From contig NC_079514.1 in the NCBI RefSeq assembly GCF_000801105.2, positions 8,618,001 to 8,682,000 of the forward strand: 64,000 nucleotides of DNA. The letters are read 5' to 3'. A program made the position numbers and the translations under genes. Below are positions 46,766 to 56,681 of the stretch, one piece after another. Below the pieces are notes generated by a model, which was not told the origin of the DNA, did not search any database, and saw only the letters and a program-made list of their open reading frames with translations. How positions within the stretch are numbered: position 1 is the first letter of the stretch; each line of letters begins with the position of its first letter. Origin of the DNA: Raphanus sativus. Taxonomy: Eukaryota; Streptophyta; Magnoliopsida; Brassicales; Brassicaceae.

Positions 46766-49686
46766 CTAGGGGTTTGCCGGCGCTACGTGCCGGTTTTGCT
46801 AATATTGTTATGATTTGACTATAGTTTTATTATTTAGAACATTTCTCAACAGTATTTTAGAAAACAAAATATGTATATGATTTTATGGAATTTATTAATT
46901 TGATTGTAGTCTTTGCAAAGTTACTATAAAAGAAATTTAAGTTTAAATATATGCATGAGAGTTTGAAAGTGTAATAGCTGAATTGTTTATTATTTAATTG
47001 AAACTTATTAATTTAAATTATGATTTAGAAAATTTATAAATGTGGACTTCATCTTACAATGATTATATTAAATTAGAGTTTATACATATATATTTATATG
47101 TATATATATATATATTATGTTGTGAAAATATTACTTTTCACATTACATATATCAATAATTAGATATGATAGTAAAGATGCCTAAAAACTTAAATTGATAA
47201 ATCTATGCTAGTTATATAAACTGCATTTTTATTTATCTTTTATTTTGCGTCATCTCATTTGGAATAAGATGATTTTTTTGTCACGTTTTATACTATCAGC
47301 TTTGTATTTGGTCGGTTCAACTCGGGTTACTCTTCAGTTATCGGCTAAAATGGAACCAAACCGATAACCCAAAGTAAATGAAATTGATCTTGTTTTTGGC
47401 TAGATCCGTAACTGAACCGATATTCTTACTTCGGATCGGGTTCGGGTTTGAGATTTATGCCCAGACCTAGTTTTGTATATTGGGATGATGGGGAAGTGTT
47501 ATAATAGTTTGATGCTTTGGACTTTTCTAGGTTGATTTCTATGAATTATATTTTGTGAGCGGTGCTTATGATGATAATTTCAAATAATCACAGGTGTTAT
47601 ATTAACCAATAGTTTCTTCTCGCTCTGGATTTGTCAAAATTAAGAAGTTGTGACTATATCGATTTAACCAATCATATGTATATTGATCGTAAAGATACAT
47701 TCGAAGTTGGTACAGTGTATTTTTAATCCTAAATCTTAGTATTAAATTTTTTAAATTTTTGATATTTATTGTTGTTGAGTAAATTTTTTTGGATGATGTA
47801 ATTATGTGGTCATCTCTATTTGTTAAGAACATTATTTAATGTTTTTATTATGTTATATCGTAATAGGTTATAGGTTAATATATTTTGTATTTGTGTTTTT
47901 CAATAATATGTTTTGTATATAATAGTAAAGTCTCTGATGTAAAACATATTAAATTTCAATAACTTTGCATTTGTTGTTTTAAGATTAACAGTTTAACGTT
48001 ATAAATTGTATTTTATTTTTTATTTGAATATAACTATTTTATTTGTTGTTGAATATTTTATATGAATTGCATTTTTGTAAGATTTTTATTTGCATTCATT
48101 ATAAGATTTCTTGATGGCATTCGTGAACTCCCATAACTCCTCTACTTTCTTAAGATTGCATGTTTTCCAGAGACAGAAAAGACGTGTAACCACCATCTGA
48201 GAGCAACAACCGAACTTCAACTTAAAAAGAAGGATGTAGGATGAAACCATTGTGGCAGCATATGTGTGTAAGGAAGCAGAAGGTTGAATCTGGTGAAGCA
48301 GGAAAAGTTTGATTATTTACATTCCTATTTATTAGCATCTATGAAATTAGGAAAAAAGTTTTTAAAATCAACGTCATGGGAGATATCTTCAATGAAAGAT
48401 TAATGGCCAGACTTGATGAGCATGTTTCAGTGACACGGAAACGTTATAATTCAGTAAAAGTTTTGCAGGTAGAACATAGATATGAATACACGATAACAGT
48501 AAAAAAAGAAGTATGTAAAGTATTGGGCTTGGTTGTCAAAAATTCTGGAATTGAGTTTCAACATCTTAATTAAATAAATTTGCATATAAATAATTTTAAT
48601 AACTCAATATAAAAAAAATTAAATGATGATGACACATGACATTTTTCCCTCTATGGAGATACAAAAGTTTACTTTATCATATAAGATATGATGGCACAAA
48701 ACTAGAACTAGGTATCTTTTTATAAGATATTCTAGCACTATATATAGAAGGTCTAAAAGGTCAATGATGTCCCATAGTTTTGGGAGTCTAAAGCCGCAAA
48801 GAAAATGTGGCATCAGTACAAACAACAGTAATAGATGGAAAGAAATGAGAATTTAGTTACCGAAGTGTTAACACCGTAATCTCAAGAGAGAATTTTGACC
48901 TAAATAACCATTTAACCAAACTTATATTTACCAAAGATATGGCCTTCTATTATATTTTTGGGGTTTGAAGGAATTGTATTTTTCTGCTTTATAATGAGGC
49001 AATGAGTCTGCAAAAGGTTTATAAAAAGGGAAATTGGTTTCAGCAGTCATCAAATAACATATAATTAGGTATCTAACTAAAAAAAATATCTCTCCACTAT
49101 CATTACAATATATACTATATTACCCTTACTTATAGATTAATAAGTGCATAAACTTCTTCTTCAGTTATTTTTTAAGAAGTTAGACGTTTGGATAAACATT
49201 ATCTCATTCCATATGATTATAGACATTTATTTGAACAATATGTACTATATTATTTCGTTTCTTACTATTATATTTTGATAATGCTTAATATTATGTACTA
49301 TGTGCATATTTTGATATTTGAGTTAGAGTTTATATTTCTTTTTAGAATTTAGTGATCAGTCTTTTAGCTTTAATTTATAACAGATTTGGGTCGATGTTAG
49401 GGTAAGCATTACCTTTTTCCCTATAATTTGAAAAATATGTACTGTGTTATTTGTTTTTACTATTTATTTAAAGTTTGAAAAATATGTACTGTGTTATATG
49501 AAAAATATTATGTATCATTTGTATATTTCAAATGTATGTGTTAATGTATAAAAAACATGAAGTTGGAGTACTGACATGAAATGCATATATTTACGGAATA
49601 AGAGTTGCACATCGTTTTTTGTTTTTTTTTTTGTCAAAAGATACAGAGTTGCATTTCTGTTCTATTTTCACTTAATATATAGAGGA
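46766..49686 (-). mobile_element. Non-autonomous Helitron (2.9 kb)
   Basis: On the minus strand it starts TCCTCTATATATTAAG after an A at the right border. It ends with the hairpin CCGGCACGTAGCGCCGG, six bases and CCTAG, followed by T at the left border (CTAG at 46766-46769). The interior is AT-rich, with one 65-codon plus-strand frame (48376-48573) that shows no known motif. Its termini differ from the 4862/22617 family. The 5' end could instead begin three bases later. Confidence 0.6.
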
Positions 49687-50431
49687 TGCTGACAATTGAC
49701 AGCTGTATTATGTCCGATTGACTCTGACATATTTAAAAATGCTACTTCAAAAGTATAAACTTGATATTTTAGGTGTTATTCCGACTTGGTTTATCTTGTT
49801 CAGGTCCTTAGTTCTAATGTTGCAGAATGGTAACTACCCATGTTTGGGTTTGTAATGTTTCAGACTTGTATCCACCCATGTTTGGATTAAGATTAATGAA
49901 ATTTCAGATGACAAAAAAAAAGATATTCTATAGAGTATTGACATCCTGGAAAACAAAAATGTTTTATTAATAAGATTTTGGATATTTCAAATCTCAATCG
50001 TTGTGTACAGAGCATTTTCCTTTCTTAATGAGAGTTTGAATGTTTCAACTTCATTAAAATATTATTACTATATTACAATAATTTGCCACAAGACTTTTAT
50101 AGTCTTTTTATATTCTTTAAATAAGAGTTGAGAAGAAAAATCAAACAAAACATGGTACGTTAAGGCATTATCCAATTCGTTTCAAACATGATTATGATTA
50201 GTACAATATCAAAAAAAATTATTCTGTTTGTCAGACTTATTAGCGTGTGTATGTTTTTGTGCACAGAAGTGTTATGTATAATAATTATGGTTGTTGTAAT
50301 GTCATTACAGATGTCCATAAATATTAGCAACTAACTATCACAACTTTAATTAGTTGTTGTGCTTGTTACATCTTTGCTTTTGACATTCTCTCTCACTCTT
50401 AATATTCTGAAAAAGCTTCAAGCAAAAAGAG
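49687..50431. other. Promoter and leader region of DUF247 copy B
   Basis: AT-rich spacer. The last 40 bases (CTCTCACTCTTAATATTCTGAAAAAGCTTCAA) closely resemble the region just before DUF247 copy C (TCTCTAATTAATCTTTTGAAAAAGCTTCAA near 53690-53719), so the two genes share their leader by duplication. Confidence 0.5.
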
Positions 50432-52820
50432 ATGGTGAATCTTACTAATCGACCACCACCACCACCACCTCCACCACCACAATTCAGATCCATTTCTTCC
50501 CGGACTCCGGGAAATTTAATCCAAAGACTAACCCGAAGTCAACCAGTGCCTAGACCACCACCAGCACCACCGTCATGGCCACGACCACTGCGACTACTTT
50601 CACGACCCCCGCCACCACCACCACTGCCACAGTGGTCACAACCATCGCCACCACCACCTCTGCCACGACCACCGCCACCACCACCACCATTTGTGCCGAT
50701 TCTTCCTCTACGGCATTTAATAATAAGTAGAAGAAAAAGAAAATTGTACCACAAACACATGTTGACCTGGTACTTGATCACCCTCATGATGCGTCAAAAA
50801 CTCCAAACCCTAAATCAGAAACCAGAAGAGACAAGAGAAGAATGGGTGATCTCGATCAAAGAAAAAATGGATGAAACACTTAGAGTCGACGCAACAACTA
50901 GCAGGGACAAGCTCTGTATCTACAAAGTCCCACGTTACCTTCAAGAAAACGACAAGAAGTCCTATTTTCCTCAAACGGTGTCGCTTGGTCCATACCACCA
51001 TGGCAAGGAACATCTACTGCCTATGGAACATCACAAATGGCGTGCGGTCAATATGGTCATGAAACGCACCAAGCACAGCATCGAAATGTATATTGATGCC
51101 ATGAAAGAGCTTGAGGAGAAGGGTCGTGCTTGTTATGAAGGTCCTATTAATTGGAGTAGTAACAAGTTCGCAGAAATGATGTTGCTTGATGGTTTGTTTA
51201 TTCTTGAGCTCTTCAGAGGAGCTGATAACGATAAAGGATTCTTGGTACTCGGGTAAGTATATTAGATCGTTTGGTTCGGTTTTGTTTTATTCCAGAATCG
51301 AGTTTATAAGTAAAAAGAATTATTAATTATGATTTTGGGTGTTGTGTAGGTATGGTCGTAACGATCCGGTCTTCGCGATGCGGGGATCGATGCATTCGAT
51401 TCAACGTGACATGGTAATGCTTGAAAATCAACTTCCTTTGTTCGTACTTAACCGGTTATTAGAGTTACAACTTGGTCCAGAATACCAAACCGGTTTAGTG
51501 GCGCAACTAGCAATTCGGTTCTTCAACCCGTTAATGCCAACAGATAAGTTAGCAACCAAAACCGACCAGCTAGAAATTAAGATCTCGTTAGAAAACGATA
51601 ACTTCTTTAACCCAATCGCTGACAAGGACAAGGAGGAGTTGCACTGTCTGGATGTTTTCCGGCGAAGTTTGCTCCGGTCTAGTCTAAAACCGGAGCCGAG
51701 GTTATCACGAACTAGATGGTCGTGGAAGAGGCGTGCGGCGGACAAGCGCCAACAACAACTAATACACTGTGTGACGGAATTAAGAGAGGCCGGTATCAAA
51801 TTCAAGAGAAGGAAAACCGACCGGTTTTGGGATATTCGGTTCAAAAACGGTTATCTGGAGATACCCAAACTACTTATCCATGACGGTACGTTCACGTTTT
51901 TTGTTCATTCTTATTTCCAATTCATTGCACCTTTTATTGAATTCTTTTTTGTTCAGTTACATTTCAAATCTAACTTTTACGACTATATCATATATGTATT
52001 GATAAAAGCCTATTACTTTAATATCGCAACGTGATTCCTATCTTCATATAAATAGTTTTTATTTTTTTCCTATGTAAGTCAAACAATCATTTTATGGGTT
52101 AAAAATTTGGCTTATTAGAAAAGGCTTTTCTACTCATATTATAGTATTTTATAAGCGTCCATTATTTATTAAACAAAAACAAAATTTGCATGACCTACTT
52201 AATTTTGTCATTTTGTTAAATTATTCTCCACAAGATGCTAATTAAATAGATTGTTGAACTGTCATCATTTTAATTCTTCATTTGACCAGTATGGGATGAC
52301 TTGAAGGTCAAGCAAATGCACATTTTCTAGAGAATCCCGATAGTTCATTAAACTTACAAAACTCCCTATTATATTATCGCTCGTTTTTGTTATAGGTACC
52401 AAATCTCTTTTCTCGAATCTTATAGCTTTTGAGCAATGCCATATTGACTCAAACAACGACATAACATCCTACATAATCTTCATGGACAATTTGATAGACT
52501 CTGCCGAAGATGTTAGATACTTGCACTACTGTGGTATCATTGAACACTGGTTAGGAACTGATTCCGAAGTTGCGGATTTGTTCAACCGGCTATGTCAAGA
52601 GGTGGCTTTCGACCTCCAAGATAGCTATTTATCTGAATTGTCCAATAACGTTGACCACAATTATAACCGAAAGTGGAATGTTATGAAGGCAACCTTGAAA
52701 CACAAGTATTTCAACAATCCATGGGCATATTTCTCTTTCTTCGCTGCAGTTATCTTGCTACTTCTCACATTGCTCCAGACTTTTTTTACTGCTTATCCTT
52801 ACATTAAACCACCTTCTTGA
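50432..52820 (+). CDS. DUF247 protein (copy B), intact, proline-rich N-terminus
   Basis: Exons 50432-51252, 51350-51885 and 52396-52820 join in phase to about 593 residues. The first 100 residues are proline-rich (runs of up to nine Pro, extensin-like) and are absent from copy A. The DUF247 core follows: CIYKVPRYLQENDKKSYFPQ, TVSLGPYHHG, HKWRAVNM, MLLDGLFILELFRG and MVMLENQLPLFVLNRLLELQ. The end is YFNNPWAYFSFFAAVILLLL, a membrane anchor. DUF247 proteins are plant-specific; in grasses two are the male self-incompatibility determinants, while most Brassicaceae members have no known role. All three exons and splice sites are shared with copy A. No damage is visible. Confidence 0.9.
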
Positions 52821-53725
52821 TTTTCTTTATTATTCCATAGTTTATTTGATTATTTCATTCACTTGGAATGTTTGTACCTTTTCACTCTATTTTTCTATTG
52901 TATTGCATTTAAATAAACTAATTTACTGATTTGAGTATGTTTCTTTAAGCCAGATCTCAAAACTATGGAAGATTGTTTTAGTCAGGTTATGGTTTACTTG
53001 ATTAATTAATAACTAAAAAATGTGTTGATGCATGTATAAAGGAACAATATCATATTTTTTTTTGTCACATACCATCAGTACGTTTCTTGCCGGGATTGAC
53101 CGGATAGCCAATAAGTTTTATCGGAAAAACTATTATATGAGAGATAGCTCTACCCAATCGACACACCAATGGTGAATGCATAAGTTATATTTACTATTGT
53201 CACTAGACAACAAGTCCTACTCCCAACTGATTTTCATTTTATGTTGCAAACCTTGCAACGGATAGCTTGAACCAAACTAGTTGCAAATTTATATCTTGAA
53301 TTAAACCAATTACAATAATTATAACAACGAGTTTTTAGATTACCAACAAGTGTTTAGACCGTTAGACATAAAGTCATAAGACCAAGAACCAAAACATATA
53401 CAAGTTACTCATATCGGCGAGACTCAGATTTTTATCTAGAGATTTTTCCTGTATAGCTTTCAAGCCTACCATAATAGAGCTACTAACGAACACGTACGTA
53501 CTTCTCTAGTATTTTTATAAGAATTTGTAGAACAAAAACAAACCAAACGTGATCAGTCATGGCGGTTAACCAGCACATTTTAAGTCATGATTAGATGTAT
53601 ATGTATATATTCAAACTTATTAGTGTGTGTAAATATTTGTTTTGCAGTGCAGAGATCTCTTTATGTAGGTACATTTTCACATTTTTCTCTCTAATTAATC
53701 TTTTGAAAAAGCTTCAACCAACAAA
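52821..53725. other. Spacer between DUF247 copies B and C
   Basis: 3' UTR of copy B followed by AT-rich promoter sequence of copy C. No other gene is supported. Confidence 0.4.
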
Positions 53726-54522
53726 ATGGTGCATATTCTTACTTTACCACCACCACCACCACCGCCTCCGCCATCATTTAGATCGATTCCTCCACAACTG
53801 CATGTCTTCAAAAAGAGAAGCAAAAATCCACCACCATCGCCACCACCACAACCATCATTTGGATCGATTCCTCGTAGAAGACGGTATTTCTTCAAAAAAA
53901 GAAGCAAAAATCCACCACCACCACCACCGCCACCGCCATCATTTGGACCGAGTCTTCCTTGGCTCAAGAGAAGAAAAATCAATCCAACATTGCCGTCTTC
54001 CATCAACAAGGACATGTCTCTGATCCAAAAACACATGTTGACATGGTACTTGCTCACCCTTTTGATGCGCCAAAAAATCCAAACCCGAAACCAGCAACCT
54101 GAAGAAACACGAGAAGAATGGGTGATTTCGATTAAAGACAAGATGGAACAAACACTCAGAGAGGATGCCACAACTAGCTGGGAAAGGCTATGTATCTATA
54201 GAGTTCCACAATACCTTCAAGAGAACGACAACAAGTCCTACTTCCCTCAGACCGTCTCGCTTGGCCCCTACCACCATGGCAAAGACCATCTCCTGCCTAT
54301 GGATCGTCACAAGTGGCGGGCAGTCAATATGATCATGGCACGCACCAAACAAGGCATCGAAATGTATCTTGATGCCATGAAAGAGCTCGAGGAGAGGGCT
54401 CGTGCTTGCTACGAAGGTACCATTGGTTTGAGCAGTAACAAGTTCACAGAAATGTTGTTTCTTGATGGTTGTTTTGTTCTTGAACTCTTCAGAGGAGCTG
54501 ATAAAGGGTTCTCGGAACTAGG
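53726..54522 (+). CDS. DUF247 gene (copy C), first exon only within the window
   Basis: The first exon encodes about 265 residues and ends at a donor (GGGTATGTG) in the same place and phase as copies A and B. The N-terminus has three imperfect repeats, each of proline-rich sequence plus a short tail. Tails 1 and 2 are SFRSIPPQLHVFKKRSKNP and SFGSIPRRRRYFFKKRSKNP; tail 3 is SFGPSLPWLKRRK. The DUF247 core follows (CIYRVPQYLQENDNKSYFPQ, TVSLGPYHHG, MLFLDGCFVLELFRG). Exons 2 and 3 are not found before the window ends. A Mutator-like element starts about 340 bp after the donor, so the missing exons may lie beyond 64000 or be lost. Read-through into the intron ends at 54616. Confidence 0.8.
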
Positions 54523-55025
54523 GTATGTGTCATTTAATTTTTGGTTTTTTTCAGTTGTTTCCAAGGAACCCAATTATTTACAGGCTTTTATTCAAAACTT
54601 TTTAATTATATATTAAAAATAACAATGATATTTTTAAAATTAATAGTTTGCTTTTATATATGTTAAAATCTTAAATTAAAAGTATAATTTAAAAGTTTTA
54701 TGTCTTATTTATAAATTTCTTTAGTTAAACAAACGTTTTCTAAACACGTGGACTCTTTTCAACCGTTTTACTTGCACATCCTAAAAACTGTTCTGTTTAT
54801 TTCATAGTACTTGCTAAACCTGTTTGAGTTATCTCTAAGTTGTTGACTTTGATTTTTTTATTGGGAGAATTGCTAAAACCAACCCAAAAGTTGATTGCAA
54901 CCCTAAAAGTAGACCCCATATTCAATCAATTGCAAACCCAACTTAAAGGAGTGTTAAAACTACTATTTAGCCCTTGTGACCAAACAAAAAAACATAAAGT
55001 CATTTTACTGTTCTGTCCTTCGTAA

Positions 55026-55718
55026 GTCTACACATAACAAACATAGTCTACATATCCGTAGATGTCATACACGGTCTACATTGTCGACTTAATTTGTAGT
55101 CTACAATGTAATTTAATCTAGTTAATTACATTTAAAAATATATAAAATTATTTTTTATGAAATTATTAATTAATCATCAATGTAAATGTTAATATGAAGT
55201 TTATAAACTAAATTTGTATATAAGTGAACAGCTAAAAAAAATATATGTTGATTTGGTAACCATGTGAGACAATGTTTGTGGTTTAGTAACAAAGGTTACA
55301 TAACATAACATGTTATATCTTTAGAGGTTAGATCTTTAGAGTTAGATTTTGATTGTTTTTTTTGTTTAATTAACATATTATTACTGAGTAGTTTAGATTT
55401 TGTAAATTTGATTTTTGATACAATAATTTCCTATCAAACTAACATATAGGGTTTGAGTTTCGTGGTTTAGGGTTTGGGTTTTGTGGTTTAGGGTTTTGTA
55501 GACTTACAATTCAGTCTACTGTAATAAGTGTACAAAAAGTCATTTTTTCTTCTATAAATTGAGTTTATGAATAAAAAAGTAAAATCACACATTATAACTA
55601 TTAATAAATAAAGAAAAAAATTTAGTATTTCATATATAAATTTACTAAAACAACAAAATAAAATAGGAAATTAAAATATTGTAGACTGACAAAAAGGTAG
55701 ACAAACAAAGAAGTCTAC
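55026..55718. repeat. Left cluster of GTAGAC-N10-GTCTAC modules
   Basis: Half-sites GTAGAC and GTCTAC are arranged as 22-bp inverted pairs with a 10-bp spacer. Examples are 55058-55079 (first half GTAGAT), 55083-55104 (first half GTCGAC), 55498-55519 and 55697-55718. An additional half-site at 55681 lies exactly 16 bp before the last pair. Spacer sequences differ, so the spacing rather than the spacer is conserved. Confidence 0.85.
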
Positions 55719-55854
55719 TCTCTACGATTTTAGCCAAACCGGAGTCAACCAATTTTAATTTTAACCAAATCTACTTCAAACCAAACATTTTTAACCTAAC
55801 CAGAAAAGTTACCCAGCATATAAATACGATTTCCTAAGCTTTTTTCTATTAAGA

Positions 55855-56681
55855 AAACCCTAATCCTGCCGCCATCGATGAAGGCGATTTCCGGGGAGAT
55901 TTCCGGCGAACCCTAACCACGCCGCTTCGCGAACCCTAACCACGCCGTTTCCGGCGCTCAACCTCCTCACCGTCTGTTCCGTCGGTCTGTATCTTCTCTC
56001 AACCTCGTCATCGGCTGCTCCGTCTGCTCCTGGGAGATTTCCGGCGAACCCTAACCAGGCAGCCGTTTCTCTCCGGTAAGTAAATCTCTTTTACTCTCTG
56101 GTTTAGTGTCTGTCCAGGTTTAAGGCTATAAAGTAACCACCTTTACCTCGTTTCGTTGAATATCTCAGGCGGCGATTCTCTACTCTTGTTGGCGAACGAA
56201 CGGTGTCTCTGCCTCCAATCAGTCGCACGGCTTCTACTCTCGCTGTTTCATATCTCCGCCCCCAAACTAGTCACCATCCACTTCGTCAGTCCCATATCTT
56301 CTCTCTGGTAAGTTAAATATCTTCCATTTAGTGTCTGTGGGCGATTCTTGGTATAAAGTAACCACCTTTACTTCTTTTTGTTTTAGATTTTAGACGGTGA
56401 CTTCTTCTCACGTTAGTGGCGTTTCATATCTCCGGCGAACGAAAGGTGATTCATCTCTGTTTCTAGTTAGTGTAGACTTCTTTTGACTCGTGTAGACTTC
56501 TTTTGACTCGTGTAGACTTCTTTTGACTCGTGTAGACTTCTTTTGACTCGTGTAGACTTCTTTTGACTCGTGTAGACTTCTTTTGACTCGTGTAGACTTC
56601 TTTGTCCTGCATACTTATTTGTTTGTTTGATTTGCAGAATTATTTGATAATTTTGTTGTTGTTTTTCCTGCAGGATTTAAA
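55855..56681 (+). promoter_or_regulatory. Promoter and 5' leader of the DUF1985/Ulp1 gene
   Basis: Contains several telo-box-like AACCCTAA(C) words (about 55855-56055), often found near starts of plant genes, in a GC-richer leader. A segment with a donor-like GGTAAGT, then TAGTGTCTGT and ATAAAGTAACCACCTTTAC, occurs twice (56069-56148 and 56301-56372). This suggests a duplicated leader intron. It ends in the 20-bp minisatellite and a TTTCCTGCAG acceptor just before the ATG. Confidence 0.55.
56471..56603 (+). repeat. 20-bp minisatellite of the GTAGAC half-site
   Basis: Six perfect copies of TGTAGACTTCTTTTGACTCG start at 56471, 56491, 56511, 56531, 56551 and 56571. A partial seventh ends at 56603. 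It lies about 80 bp before the start codon, probably in the leader or a leader intron. Perfect identity implies recent expansion. Confidence 0.97.

Noticed and set aside
50539..50787. Glycine-rich minus-strand frame opposite DUF247 copy B
   Set aside because: It is the complement of CCA/CCG proline repeats, not an independent glycine-rich protein.
55440..55505. GTTTAGGGTTT-like telomeric words
   Set aside because: Only a few degenerate copies; common in plant promoters and spacers, not an interstitial telomere array.
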